Positions 26,899 to 36,283 of a DNA stretch of 64,000 nt are shown one piece after another. The stretch comes from Prevotella sp. UBA4330. GTDB taxonomy: Bacteria > Bacteroidota > Bacteroidia > Bacteroidales > Bacteroidaceae. The stretch spans positions 1 to 64,000 of the forward strand of contig DGTS01000024.1 in assembly GCA_002394385.1 (NCBI GenBank). The letters run 5' to 3'. Under the pieces are notes generated by a model, which saw only the letters and a list, made by a program, of their open reading frames with translations, was not told the origin of the DNA and did not search any database. Within the stretch, counting starts at the first letter, position 1. Each line of letters starts with the position of its first letter. The position numbers were made by a program, and so were the translations under genes.

Positions 26899-28398
26899 CT
26901 ATCTGCAAGCCCTGAAGGAATCCATGTTGACATAGCGGCGCTTCATAAAGCGCTTGTAGATGTGGCGAAGCCAATACTCATGGAAGACAACAAAGACAAG
27001 ACCGATGACAAGAAGAATAATGTAGGCGACAGTGTCGCTGAAAACTATCATCAAGATGCTAATGATGACTACGGGAACAAACATCGCTGCAAGTTCGAAC
27101 ACCACCTGAATCCAGTTTGTCTCGACACTTCCGCGACTCACCATCTTGGTGTTCAGCGGAACGGCCTGCTTGTTATAGACTGCCATCTGCATGAGAAGGC
27201 AGAAAACGGGACCTGCCGAGAAGGCTGCCATCGACACAAGGTTGAGCAGCGAGTATTTGCCCATGAACACCGTGGGAAGCATCAACAGCAAGGGTAGGGC
27301 AAGCAGGAAAATATAGAAGTAATACTTGGCGCGAAGCAGAACGAGGATGTTTTCCTTATGCACCATTAGTCCGTCGATGTAGTTGCCCTCATAACTCATC
27401 ACCCTGATGAGCGTCATCGCGCCGTAGAGTACAAAGACATAAACGAGCCAGAACTTCGTGGAGAAACTGTCGCTGTACATGTCGGTGTAAGCAATGAGAA
27501 GGCTGAGCATGCATGTGAGCACTGTTCCCATGATGAAGGTGTTGCGTACATTCTTGTTTCTCATAATGCTCTTGACCTCCAGTTTCAGGTATTCACCTGT
27601 CTCTCCGAAACGGTTCAGGAAGTTGAATGTTGTCACACTCTTCATCTTCTTGCCTCCTTGTCCTGTCACCTCTTTATATATATAGTATCCCTGAACTTTG
27701 AGATTGACAAAGAAGAGCAAAGCAATGGCGGCAAGAAGAGCCATAAATGCCAGCACATTTCCATGTGTGAACCACTCGCCAAAACGGCCGTAAAACTCGC
27801 TGAAATAGCCGAAGTCATTAATTATCCAGGGCAAGAACACCGTTGCATAAACGGCAAGTGGCAGCACCCACCAAAGTATCTTGTGGATGATGAGAGTGCG
27901 GCAGAGCATGTACCAAAGGCTGTTCAGAATGATGAACAGTTGCAAAGCAATGAGAAAAGACAATGTGCAGAGCACTCCAGTTTGGAACAACACGCTCATT
28001 ATTGCATACGGGAGGAACAGCGCAAGCCATGTGAGATTGCCCCAACTAAGTATCGAGAATATGACGAACGACTCGATGCAAACACTCTTGGGCATAGGGA
28101 GCAGCATGTAAGGATGCACAAGTTGCATCGGTGTTTGCTGTGCGATAAACCTGAACAAGAAGTCGGCAACAAGGACAAACGGAAGAACAGCGAACATCAG
28201 TTCGTAACCCTCAAGCCAGGAACTGCTGTTAGCCGCCAACGCCAGAATGATTGCGATAAACACAAGATAGAGTATCGTTGTGGCCGTTCCGATACCGACG
28301 AAAATCTTTGCAACCATGTTCTGCTCGAAAATCGGGCTTCTGCGGTTCTTCAACTTGTCGTGTTTGTATAGGGCTCGGTAAATTTGTAAGCGGTTCAT
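26899..28398 (-). CDS. Polytopic membrane protein, DUF5687-like
   Basis: A 499-residue integral membrane protein with about 11-12 hydrophobic helices and a soluble N-terminus (MNRLQIYRALYKHDKLKNRR). It resembles the DUF5687 family, which looks like the permease half of ABC-2-type exporters, but no ATPase gene is adjacent here. It lies downstream of lolA (57-bp gap) on the minus strand. The assignment to DUF5687 is from memory and moderate. Confidence 0.65.
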   Translation of the reverse strand: MNRLQIYRALYKHDKLKNRRSPIFEQNMVAKIFVGIGTATTILYLVFIAIILALAANSSSWLEGYELMFAVLPFVLVADFLFRFIAQQTPMQLVHPYMLLPMPKSVCIESFVIFSILSWGNLTWLALFLPYAIMSVLFQTGVLCTLSFLIALQLFIILNSLWYMLCRTLIIHKILWWVLPLAVYATVFLPWIINDFGYFSEFYGRFGEWFTHGNVLAFMALLAAIALLFFVNLKVQGYYIYKEVTGQGGKKMKSVTTFNFLNRFGETGEYLKLEVKSIMRNKNVRNTFIMGTVLTCMLSLLIAYTDMYSDSFSTKFWLVYVFVLYGAMTLIRVMSYEGNYIDGLMVHKENILVLLRAKYYFYIFLLALPLLLMLPTVFMGKYSLLNLVSMAAFSAGPVFCLLMQMAVYNKQAVPLNTKMVSRGSVETNWIQVVFELAAMFVPVVIISILMIVFSDTVAYIILLVIGLVFVVFHEYWLRHIYKRFMKRRYVNMDSFRACR

Positions 28399-28455
28399 TA
28401 TTGCTCAGGTAATGTGTGAATGGTGATAAGTGGGGGGGAAATTAATGCGTCTTGG

Positions 28456-29064
28456 TCATCTCAAGTCAATCACTTCGGCATGTGGGAAGTCCTTTGCGTT
28501 GAAGCGGAATGTGGCATCACTCTGGTTGGTCGGCTTGAAGTTGGTAATCTTGATGGTTGACCATCCGTTCTGCTGGCGCATCTTTACCTGTTCAGGAAGA
28601 TTGGTCCGGCGGTTCACAACGATGTACATTTCCTTAATTGTACGTCTCTTGTCCTGTGCCACAAGGTGTATGTTGTGTACGGCTGCGGTCGATGTCATGC
28701 TCATATTGAAGCCGTTCTTATAGATGGTGATGAACTTGTAGGGGTTCATTGCCTGCTGCTGAGCCTCTGTAGGAGTGCTGACGTTTACCTCCTCGTTCTT
28801 CTTTATGTATGTCCACTCGGTTTTTCCGTCATACCAGATGATAGCATCTGGGGTGTTGGCACGGAACTTATTGCCTTTAATCGCTATCGTTCCGCTTGTG
28901 TTGCCGTACTTACCCGATATGGAGAAGTATGCCGCAGCGCCGCCTTTTCTTCCCACTATGTTTGCTGTTTTGTCTAATATTTTGCGTGCCTGTGCGGCAT
29001 TTTGTCCGAATGCTAATGCTGACACTAATGTCAGCATCAACGTTATAAATAAGTATTTCTTCAT
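28456..29064 (-). CDS. lolA: LolA-like outer membrane lipoprotein carrier
   Basis: The 202-residue periplasmic protein has a signal peptide (LFITLMLTLVSALAFG) and a LolA-type half-barrel (GNTSGTIAIKGNKFR, AIIWYDGKTEWTYIKKNEEV, EVIDLR at the end). LolA ferries lipoproteins from the inner to the outer membrane. Adjacency to ftsK is usual in Bacteroidales. It lies 95 bases after ftsK, with AACCTATAAACTTT-type simple repeats in the gap. Confidence 0.85.
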   Translation of the reverse strand: MKKYLFITLMLTLVSALAFGQNAAQARKILDKTANIVGRKGGAAAYFSISGKYGNTSGTIAIKGNKFRANTPDAIIWYDGKTEWTYIKKNEEVNVSTPTEAQQQAMNPYKFITIYKNGFNMSMTSTAAVHNIHLVAQDKRRTIKEMYIVVNRRTNLPEQVKMRQQNGWSTIKITNFKPTNQSDATFRFNAKDFPHAEVIDLR

Positions 29065-29068
29065 ATTC

Positions 29069-29122
29069 TTAACCTTTAACCTTTTAACCTATAAACTTTA
29101 ACCTATAACCTATAAACTTTGA
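29069..29122. repeat. AACCTATAAACTTT simple repeats
   Basis: Several imperfect copies of AACCTTTAACC and AACCTATAAACTTT fill the ftsK-lolA spacer. Confidence 0.7.
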
Positions 29123-29158
29123 TCATATAATCTTTAGAGACCTTCGTGCGCTAATGGT

Positions 29159-31606
29159 TTAACGGCGAAGGCTGTTTAAAAGGTTGTTTAACGAATTTTC
29201 ATCTGCTATAAGCACCTCTCGAGGCTTGCTGCCTTGCGCTGCTCCTACGATACCAGCCTTCTCCATCTGGTCCATTAGTCGTCCTGCACGGTTGAAGCCT
29301 ATTGAGAAATGACGCTGAATCATACTTGTTGAGCCTTGCTGGTTGAGCACAATAGAGCGTGCCACTTCAACAAACAACGGGTCGAGGTCGTCGGTGCTGA
29401 TGCTGCTTGCGCCTGTCCCAGTCTCATCAGTTGCTGGCTCGGGCAGTTCCATCGGCTCAATAGGACCTGGCTGGTTCTTAATGAACTCGTTGATGCGCTT
29501 CACTTCAGGTGTATCAACAAATGCACATTGCACGCGGACAGGAGTGTTGCCATTGAGAATGAGCATATCGCCGCGTCCTATCAGTTGTTCAGCGCCCTTT
29601 TGGTCGAGAATGGTGCGCGAGTCAATCATCGCACTCACCTTGAACGCCATACGTCCCGGGAAGTTAGCCTTGATGTTACCTGTGATGATGGTTGTGGTCG
29701 GTCGCTGTGTTGCAATCACCATGTGGATACCCACGGCACGTGCAAGTTGGGCAATACGTGCTATCGGCAGTTCTATCTCTTTGCCCGCTGTCATTATCAA
29801 GTCGCCAAACTCGTCGATGATGACAACGATATATGGCATGTACTCATGACCGTTCTCGGGGTTCAACTGATGGTTTACGAACATCGCGTTATATTCCTTG
29901 ATGTTTCTCACGGCAGCCTTCTTCAGCAGGCTATAGCGGTTGTCCATCAGTGTGCAGAGGCTGTTCAGAGTGCGTATCACTTTCGTCACATCGGTGATGA
30001 TGGGTTCTTCGTCGTTGTCTGGAACCTTCGCAAGGAAGTGGTTTGCTATCGGGTTATACACCGGGAACTCCACTTTCTTCGGGTCGATGAGCACGAATTT
30101 CAACTCGTTAGGGTGCTTCTTGTAGAGCAGGGAGGTAATGATGGCGTTCAGTCCGACAGACTTTCCCTGGCCTGTAGCACCTGCCACGAGCAGATGAGGT
30201 ATCTTCGCGAGGTCCACCATATAAACTTCGTTGGTGATAGTCTTGCCAAGTGCGATAGGCAGTTCCATCTTTGTTTCCTGAAACTTGCGCGAGTTGAGTA
30301 TGCTCTCCATCGACACTATGCTCGGCTTTGCGTTCGGCACCTCGATACCGATGGCTCCTTTGCCTGGTATAGGAGCAATGATACGAATGCCAAGAGCAGA
30401 AAGACTGAGGGCTATATCGTCCTCAAGTCCTCTGATTTTTGATATTCTAACACCCTCTGCAGGTGTTATCTCGTAAAGTGTGATGGTTGGTCCTACGGTT
30501 GCGCGGATAGACTTTATCTGCACTCCGAACGATGCCAGCACATCAACGATGCGTTTCTTGTTGGCTAATTGCTCGTCTTCGTCAACAAACACTTTGCCTC
30601 CATCATCGTATTTCTTCAGCAGGTCGAGGGTAGGGTACTTGTATCTTGTCCACGGCTCCTTAGGATTTATAGGAGTATTCAGGTCAACGTCGCCGGCAAC
30701 TATCTTGCCTCCAGCCTTCTCGTCGCCTTCACCAACCGTGATTTCGATGTCTGGATCGTTGGCAGGAGAGTTCTCTCTGGACTTTTTCTCCTTATTATAA
30801 TCTGCCTCGTCGGTATTTGCTGGCGCGTTAACACGTATTCCCTCATCGACGAAATCGACAGTTTGTGGTGCAGGATCGTCATAAACCACTGCAGGCTCAA
30901 GGTCTTTCTCGTCATCCTCGTTAATGATTTCGTCAGTCTTTTTCTTAAAGTTCGTGATGGTGAACTTCACCTTGTTGGAGAGGTAGTAAGAAGGGTTGAG
31001 AATCTTCTTCATCACCTCGATCGTCTCCGAACTTAAATAAGTAAGGAAGGCGATGGCAACAAAGAGAAGCACAATGAGAAGTCCTGGCGCGCCAATGACA
31101 TTCTCCAGCCATTGGCTGATGTAAAGACCATGACCGCCACCAGGGTTATATACCTGATTCTCGAAGGGCACTGACAGGAACTTGGCGAATGCAACAGAGC
31201 ACCAGATGGTGATGACCGAGAGGCAAAGAAACCATTTCAGAAGGTTGATGTTGTAAACCTTCATAAGCCGGAGACCGGTCAGCAAGAGGAAGAAAGGTAT
31301 CGTAAATGCAGCCAAACCGAAACATCTGGCAATGAAATAATTAGAAACAATGGCGCCAATAGAGCCGCAACTGTTCTGAAACTCCTTGCCGCTGTTAAGC
31401 CAGTCGCCCGTCCTCATCTCAGACACAAGACTCTGGTCGGAATCGCAGGTGCTGAAATAGGAGATGAAGGAAATGACCATCAAAACCGCCAGCAACACCA
31501 GCACGAAACCAAACAAGAAGTTAAATATATAGTTCTGAAATATGTTTTTAAAGCCCACTGTTTCCATAAGGGTCTTGGGCTTCTGTTCTTTCTTTTTCCT
31601 TGCCAT
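29159..31606 (-). CDS. ftsK: DNA translocase FtsK/SpoIIIE
   Basis: FtsK pumps chromosomal DNA through the closing septum. The 815-residue protein has four N-terminal helices (about residues 25-190), an acidic linker to about 320, the RecA-like motor with Walker A GATGQGKSV near residue 475 and Walker B VVIIDEFGDL near 590, and a C-terminal winged-helix gamma domain (MIQRHFSIGFNRAGRLMDQME) that reads orienting sequences. A promoter box is present at 31645-31652 on the minus strand. Confidence 0.97.
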   Translation of the reverse strand: MARKKKEQKPKTLMETVGFKNIFQNYIFNFLFGFVLVLLAVLMVISFISYFSTCDSDQSLVSEMRTGDWLNSGKEFQNSCGSIGAIVSNYFIARCFGLAAFTIPFFLLLTGLRLMKVYNINLLKWFLCLSVITIWCSVAFAKFLSVPFENQVYNPGGGHGLYISQWLENVIGAPGLLIVLLFVAIAFLTYLSSETIEVMKKILNPSYYLSNKVKFTITNFKKKTDEIINEDDEKDLEPAVVYDDPAPQTVDFVDEGIRVNAPANTDEADYNKEKKSRENSPANDPDIEITVGEGDEKAGGKIVAGDVDLNTPINPKEPWTRYKYPTLDLLKKYDDGGKVFVDEDEQLANKKRIVDVLASFGVQIKSIRATVGPTITLYEITPAEGVRISKIRGLEDDIALSLSALGIRIIAPIPGKGAIGIEVPNAKPSIVSMESILNSRKFQETKMELPIALGKTITNEVYMVDLAKIPHLLVAGATGQGKSVGLNAIITSLLYKKHPNELKFVLIDPKKVEFPVYNPIANHFLAKVPDNDEEPIITDVTKVIRTLNSLCTLMDNRYSLLKKAAVRNIKEYNAMFVNHQLNPENGHEYMPYIVVIIDEFGDLIMTAGKEIELPIARIAQLARAVGIHMVIATQRPTTTIITGNIKANFPGRMAFKVSAMIDSRTILDQKGAEQLIGRGDMLILNGNTPVRVQCAFVDTPEVKRINEFIKNQPGPIEPMELPEPATDETGTGASSISTDDLDPLFVEVARSIVLNQQGSTSMIQRHFSIGFNRAGRLMDQMEKAGIVGAAQGSKPREVLIADENSLNNLLNSLRR

Positions 31607-31644
31607 AATTACTTGTCGTGTAACAAAACTTACTTTATTTGCTG

Positions 31645-31652
31645 CAAAATTA
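31645..31652 (-). promoter_or_regulatory. -7 promoter box for ftsK
   Basis: TAATTTTG on the minus strand, 38 bases before the ftsK start; divergent from the next gene's box. Confidence 0.68.
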
Positions 31653-31695
31653 ATTGAAAAATATCAGAAATGAACACAAAATCGCTTTTTTTTGC

Positions 31696-31703
31696 TAATT
31701 TTG
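31696..31703 (+). promoter_or_regulatory. -7 promoter box for the exonuclease operon
   Basis: TAATTTTG matches TAnnTTTG. It lies downstream of an in-frame upstream start (31670) and so excludes it. Confidence 0.7.
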
Positions 31704-31720
31704 CATCTTGTAAAGCACAA

Positions 31721-32380
31721 ATGATGAAAAAAACGATATATAACAAGTTTGACAAGAAGCAAATCCCAGAACTGCCGAGGGCAATTTTCGAAGGCAGAAT
31801 CATAACGATACTGACTGAAGGAGAAACCGAAAAGGCCGTTGACTATCTGCTGTCTCAACCCATTCTCGGTATCGATACTGAGACGAAGCCTGCGTTCAAG
31901 AAGGGCGTGAGCAATAAGGTGGCGCTGCTACAGGTGTCAACAAAGGACACGTGTTTCCTCTTCCGTCTCAACCGCACGGGCCTCACACCAGCGATAATAA
32001 GGCTGCTCGAAGACACAAAAGTGCCGAAAATAGGTCTTTCTCTGCACGATGACATCCATTCATTGAAGGCAAGAAAAGATTTTACTCCAGGCAATTTCAT
32101 CGACCTGCAGAAACATGTGAACGAGATAGGAGTGGAGGACCTGAGCCTCCAGAAACTCTTTGCCAACCTCATGGGACAACGGATAAGTAAGACACAACGG
32201 CTGTCAAACTGGGAGAGCGACATCCTTCAAGAGCGCCAGAAACGCTATGCCGCTACCGATGCGTGGGCATGCATCTTGTTGTATGAGGAACTGGTAAGGC
32301 TCAAACAAACAGGAGATTACACTCTGATAAAAGTTCCCGAACCAGAGACAAATGTGAATATTAATAACGAACAAGAATAA
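31721..32380 (+). CDS. 3'-5' exonuclease domain protein (DEDDy type)
   Basis: A 219-residue protein made almost entirely of a DnaQ/RNase D-like exonuclease fold: motif I GIDTETKPAF (Asp, Glu), motif II LHDDIHSLKA and motif III RYAATDAWACILLYEEL, with the Tyr and Asp expected for DEDDy enzymes. There is no HRDC domain, so it is not RNase D proper. The start is ATG 31721 (31724 is equally possible) because the promoter box lies just upstream. It ends one base before the methyltransferase gene; the shared operon suggests RNA maturation, which is an inference. Confidence 0.85.
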   Translation: MMKKTIYNKFDKKQIPELPRAIFEGRIITILTEGETEKAVDYLLSQPILGIDTETKPAFKKGVSNKVALLQVSTKDTCFLFRLNRTGLTPAIIRLLEDTKVPKIGLSLHDDIHSLKARKDFTPGNFIDLQKHVNEIGVEDLSLQKLFANLMGQRISKTQRLSNWESDILQERQKRYAATDAWACILLYEELVRLKQTGDYTLIKVPEPETNVNINNEQE

Positions 32381-33562
32381 ATGTACAAGACAATTACGCT
32401 TAAGCGAGGCAAGGAAGAGAGCCTGAAGAGATTTCACCCGTGGGTTTTCTCTGGTGCGATAATGCGCATCGACGAAGGCATAGAAGAGGGCGAAGTGGTT
32501 AGGGTGCTTACAGAAAAGGGCGATTTCATCGCTGTTGGGCACTACCAAGTTGGTTCCATCGCCGTCAGGGTGCTGTCATTCAAGGACATAGAGATAAATG
32601 ATGATTTCTTCACGACGCGACTGAAAGCGGCTCTGGACATGCGACTGAGCATCGGAGTTGCCGACAATCCCGCCAACAACACTTATCGCCTGGTGCATGG
32701 TGAAGGTGACAATCTGCCCGGTCTTGTCATCGACTGCTACGGCGAGACTGCCGTGATGCAGGCCCATAGCGTTGGAATGCACGTGTGCAGAGACGTAGTT
32801 GCCAAGGCGCTTGTTGGTGTTATGGACGGCAGGGTTAAACACGTGTTCTATAAAAGTGAGACAACTCTGCCATTTAAGGCAGACCTTGGACAAGAGAATG
32901 GCTTCATCGTGGGTGGCAGCGAAGACAATACTGCTGTTGAAAACGGTTTGAAGTTTCATGTCGATTGGCTGAAAGGGCAGAAGACAGGCTTCTTTGTTGA
33001 CCAGCGAGAAAATCGTTCCTTGCTCGAACAGTATTCAAAGGGTAAAACCGTACTGAACATGTTCTGCTACACAGGAGGTTTCTCTTTCTATGCCATGAGG
33101 GGCGGTGCAAAGGTGGTACACTCCGTTGACAGCAGCGCCAAGGCTATAGAGTTGACCAATGCCAACGTCGAACTTAACTTCCCAGGCGACGCTCGTCATA
33201 AGGCATATTGTGAAGATGCATTCAAGTTTCTCGATAGTGCCGACAACGTATATGACCTTATTATACTTGATCCTCCTGCCTTTGCGAAGCACCGAGGAGC
33301 GCTACACAATGCCTTGAAAGGCTACACCCGGCTCAACCACAAGGCGATGATGCGCATCCGTCCGGGCGGTATCTTGTTCACATTCAGTTGCAGTCAGGTG
33401 GTGTCAAAAGACAATTTCCGCAATGCCGTGTTTACTGCCGCCGCATTGGCGGGCAGGAAGGTGAGGATACTACATCAACTACATCAGCCTGCCGACCACC
33501 CAATAAACATCTATCACCCTGAAGGTGAGTATCTTAAAGGATTGGTTTTATACATTGAATAA
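32381..33562 (+). CDS. rlmI: RlmI-like class I rRNA methyltransferase with PUA domain
   Basis: The 393-residue protein has an N-terminal PUA domain (HPWVFSGAI near residue 20), a central domain with FVDQRENR, and a Rossmann methyltransferase domain (VLNMFCYTGGFS, SVDSSAKAIE, LIILDPPAF) from about 220 on. In Escherichia coli RlmI makes 5-methylcytosine 1962 in 23S rRNA; the target here is inferred. It follows the exonuclease gene directly. Confidence 0.88.
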   Translation: MYKTITLKRGKEESLKRFHPWVFSGAIMRIDEGIEEGEVVRVLTEKGDFIAVGHYQVGSIAVRVLSFKDIEINDDFFTTRLKAALDMRLSIGVADNPANNTYRLVHGEGDNLPGLVIDCYGETAVMQAHSVGMHVCRDVVAKALVGVMDGRVKHVFYKSETTLPFKADLGQENGFIVGGSEDNTAVENGLKFHVDWLKGQKTGFFVDQRENRSLLEQYSKGKTVLNMFCYTGGFSFYAMRGGAKVVHSVDSSAKAIELTNANVELNFPGDARHKAYCEDAFKFLDSADNVYDLIILDPPAFAKHRGALHNALKGYTRLNHKAMMRIRPGGILFTFSCSQVVSKDNFRNAVFTAAALAGRKVRILHQLHQPADHPINIYHPEGEYLKGLVLYIE

Positions 33563-33566
33563 CGAC

Positions 33567-34904
33567 ATGTTGAAGAAAATTGCCCATTTCATCGAACAGC
33601 ACAAACTGCTCAGTAAAGGCAAGAAATATATCGTTGCCCTCTCTGGCGGGGCAGATAGTGTGTGCCTTCTGCTGGTGTTGCAACGGCTGGGTTATGATGT
33701 GGAGGCTGCCCATTGCAACTTTAGGTTGAGAGGCGAAGAGGCTGACCGCGATGAGCAATTTTGCATTCAGTTGTGCAAAAAGCACAATATAAGAATACAC
33801 TTAGTACACTTCGACACAAATTTCTATGCCGTTTCTCATAAGATTAGCATTGAGATGGCGGCACGGGAACTCCGCTATTCTTATTTCGAAAATCTCAGAA
33901 GAGACATCGGGGCAGATGCAGTTTGCGTTGCCCACCATCAGAACGATTGCGCTGAAACAGTAATCTTGAACCTCGTAAGAGGTACTGGTATTCAGGGACT
34001 TGCTGGCATTCAGCCCAAGAGAGACAATATCGTTAGGCCTCTGTTGTGTGTAAACCGCGATGAAATCGAGGCTTTTCTCACCGAAGAAGGGCAGAACTAT
34101 GTCACAGACAGCACTAATCTTTACGACCTGTATGTAAGGAACAAGATACGCCTGAACATCATTCCCATGATGGAAAAGATAAATCCTGCCGCCGTACAGA
34201 ACATTGTTAAGACTGCCATAAGGCTGAGTGAGGCCAACAGGGTTTTCGACCATTCCATCGAAGAGGCATCTCTGAGAGTGTGCCATTCCACCGATGAAGG
34301 GCTGACGATAGACATCGGAAAACTGAAAAAGGAAGTTTCCACCGAATACACCTTATTTAATATATTAAAGGACTACGGCTTCAATCCAGACCAGATTGAA
34401 GCAATAGATGCGAATGTAGATGCTCCCACGGGTACAACATACATCTCGGCAACCCATCAGTTGTTGTTCGACCGCGGTAAGATGATAGTTACTGAGAAGG
34501 TGGATGATGCTGTTTCGCTGAAGATTCCAGAGACGGGTAAGTATCTCTTTGGCAATAAAGGAGAGGCGTTGAAGGTAGAGTTGAGGGCGGTGGACGATGC
34601 TTTCAAGATTTCTAAAGACAAGAACGTAGCCACTCTCGATGTGTCGAACATAAAGTTTCCGTTGCTCTTCCGTAATGTGCGTAACGGCGACCGCTTTGTG
34701 CCTTTCGGCATGAAAGGGTCGAAACTTGTAAGCGACTATCTCACCGACCGCCACCGCTCGCTAATAGAGAAAAGAAGACAGACGGTGGTGGAAGATGCCG
34801 ACGGCAGGATAGTGTGGCTGGTGGGGGAGCGCACGGACAATCGTTTCAGGGTTTCGGAAGCCACAACAGATGTTCTCGTAATGACAATGACACAAAATGA
34901 TTAG
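33567..34904 (+). CDS. tilS: tRNA(Ile)-lysidine synthetase
   Basis: TilS attaches lysine to cytidine 34 of the AUA-reading tRNA(Ile), an essential step. The PP-loop ATP motif is ALSGGADSV near residue 25, followed by the family motifs AAHCNFRLRG and VAHHQNDCAETVILNLVRGTG. The C-terminal domains extend to residue 445. The longer frame from 33525 overlaps rlmI, so ATG 33567, 4 bases after the rlmI stop, is preferred. Confidence 0.95.
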   Translation: MLKKIAHFIEQHKLLSKGKKYIVALSGGADSVCLLLVLQRLGYDVEAAHCNFRLRGEEADRDEQFCIQLCKKHNIRIHLVHFDTNFYAVSHKISIEMAARELRYSYFENLRRDIGADAVCVAHHQNDCAETVILNLVRGTGIQGLAGIQPKRDNIVRPLLCVNRDEIEAFLTEEGQNYVTDSTNLYDLYVRNKIRLNIIPMMEKINPAAVQNIVKTAIRLSEANRVFDHSIEEASLRVCHSTDEGLTIDIGKLKKEVSTEYTLFNILKDYGFNPDQIEAIDANVDAPTGTTYISATHQLLFDRGKMIVTEKVDDAVSLKIPETGKYLFGNKGEALKVELRAVDDAFKISKDKNVATLDVSNIKFPLLFRNVRNGDRFVPFGMKGSKLVSDYLTDRHRSLIEKRRQTVVEDADGRIVWLVGERTDNRFRVSEATTDVLVMTMTQND

Positions 34905-34934
34905 CAAATATTTTGCGATTAGAAAATAATGTGC

Positions 34935-34942
34935 TACTTTTG
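34935..34942 (+). promoter_or_regulatory. -7 promoter box overlapping the upstream end of the next gene
   Basis: TACTTTTG matches TAnnTTTG. The start point would fall at about 34947, exactly at an in-frame GTG. Confidence 0.65.
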
Positions 34943-34946
34943 CAAC

Positions 34947-35633
34947 GTGGAAAACAAGGTTACAAAGACACTAATTCTCGTAATGGCATTGATGGTCAAT
35001 TGCTTGGCTTGGGGAAAAGACCTCTCCGAGCAGGACCATGTGCGCGTGACGCTGAATGATGGCACCCAGATAGATGGTTATGTCACCAAATACTGGTCGG
35101 AGCCATCTACATTCAGTTCGATGAACCGTGTTTTCTGGCTTGCCAGCGGCATCGACGGTAATAATCCCAAGCGATACACCGCCGACGAAGTGAAATGTAT
35201 CGATTTCATCGTTAAGATTTCAGACCGCAACTACGAGCATGTGATATCGGCAGAGGTGGCAAATCCCTCTACGTTCAAGCCCCGACGCTCTAAGAGACAG
35301 TTTGTTCACATAGAAGACAGCACGTCTCTTGGCACCATATACTGGTGGAATGCCATTGACAGTCAGCAGATGCAACTGGGTGCAGTCACAATGTCAACCA
35401 TCTATGGAGTGTGCTTCGAAGGTGAGAAAATTATCGTTCCGTTCCTCACGGGCAATGTTATCTCACTGAATGCTCTGCGTATCACCTATAAGAAAACAGA
35501 CAGGAAAGCCCTCGTGGAGTATCTTGACAAGCGCATACTGAAGGGCGGTTCAAAACTGTGGAATGAAGTTCCGCAGAACCCGATGATGTTTATGGATTTC
35601 GTGGAAGAGTACTATTCCAAAGCAAAACCATAA
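34947..35633 (+). CDS. Secreted protein of unknown function
   Basis: The N-terminus makes a signal peptide only if translation begins at GTG 34947 (VENKVTKTLILVMALMVNCLAWG); ATG 34983 would leave a short hydrophobic stub and ATG 34929 precedes the promoter box. A GTG start would be nearly leaderless. The roughly 205-residue mature protein has no recognised domain; DGTQIDGYVTKYW near the N-terminus resembles small beta-barrel (SH3-like) proteins. It is a single gene after tilS, followed by 22-bp array 4. Confidence 0.65.
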   Translation: MENKVTKTLILVMALMVNCLAWGKDLSEQDHVRVTLNDGTQIDGYVTKYWSEPSTFSSMNRVFWLASGIDGNNPKRYTADEVKCIDFIVKISDRNYEHVISAEVANPSTFKPRRSKRQFVHIEDSTSLGTIYWWNAIDSQQMQLGAVTMSTIYGVCFEGEKIIVPFLTGNVISLNALRITYKKTDRKALVEYLDKRILKGGSKLWNEVPQNPMMFMDFVEEYYSKAKP

Positions 35634-35645
35634 CTCTGACACGGC

Positions 35646-35821
35646 GAAAAACCACAAACGAGCCTCCGATTGTATATCAACGGGGTTGCGATTCATATAC
35701 AAATTGGGTAGTGATTAGACCCTAATCACTCTGCAAAAAGGCACAAGTGAGGAAGTGATTAGACCCTAATCACTCTGCCAGAAGACACAAGTGAGACGAC
35801 ATGGAGGCACAAGACGCACAA
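35646..35821 (+). repeat. 22-bp phased array 4 (mixed modules)
   Basis: Eight units in strict 22-bp register start at 35646, 35668, 35690, 35712, 35734, 35756, 35778 and 35800. TGATTAGACCCTAATCA occurs twice (35712, 35756) as a perfect 7-bp-arm palindrome. It alternates with CACAAGTG-type units (35734, 35778, variants at 35646 and 35800). Units 2 and 3 carry GTATAT/ATATAC-type sequences seen again at 62.8 kb. Confidence 0.9.
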
Positions 35822-35857
35822 ACAAAAGTATTTAGAACAGATGTAATCATATAGAAA

Positions 35858-36283
35858 ATGAATGTTGAAGCAATAAAAGAGATAATTGAAAAACAACCGA
35901 ATTTATCGACCGCTTTGGGTATGAAATTCATCAGCACGCCTGATGAAGACATGTGCATGGCCACAATGGAGGTAAACGAGAGAAACCGCCAACCGTTCGG
36001 GTTCTTAAGTGGAGGCGCTTCACTTGCACTTGCCGAGAATCTCGCCGGTGTGGGCTCGTCGGCTCTGTGTCCAGGAAAGATATGCGTTGGAATAAGCGTT
36101 AGCGGCGAGCATGTCAAGGCCGTGTCGGAAGGAGAGACTGTTACGGCGCTGGCACAGATAGTGAGCAAGGGTCGAAAACTGCATGTCTGGGATGTTAAGA
36201 TTACCGACTCTGAGGGCGACCTCATTTCAACTGTTCATGTGACAAACTATATTATATCAGCCAAGAAGAAGCAAGCAGAATGA
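35858..36283 (+). CDS. Hotdog-fold thioesterase, PaaI family (probable DHNA-CoA thioesterase)
   Basis: The 141-residue hotdog protein has the PaaI-type active-site region (RQPFGFLSGGASLALAENLA at about residues 46-65, with Glu as likely catalytic residue). It overlaps menF by 4 bases and heads a menF-menD unit, so it most likely releases 1,4-dihydroxy-2-naphthoate from its CoA ester in menaquinone synthesis. The role is inferred from family and context. Confidence 0.82.
   Translation: MNVEAIKEIIEKQPNLSTALGMKFISTPDEDMCMATMEVNERNRQPFGFLSGGASLALAENLAGVGSSALCPGKICVGISVSGEHVKAVSEGETVTALAQIVSKGRKLHVWDVKITDSEGDLISTVHVTNYIISAKKKQAE

Noticed and set aside
26887..27297. Open frame on the plus strand under the membrane-protein gene
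   Set aside because: Full overlap with a clear polytopic membrane protein on the other strand; composition is that of an antisense shadow.
29336..30442. 368-codon open frame antisense to ftsK
   Set aside because: It overlaps the ftsK motor domain completely and encodes no recognisable protein.
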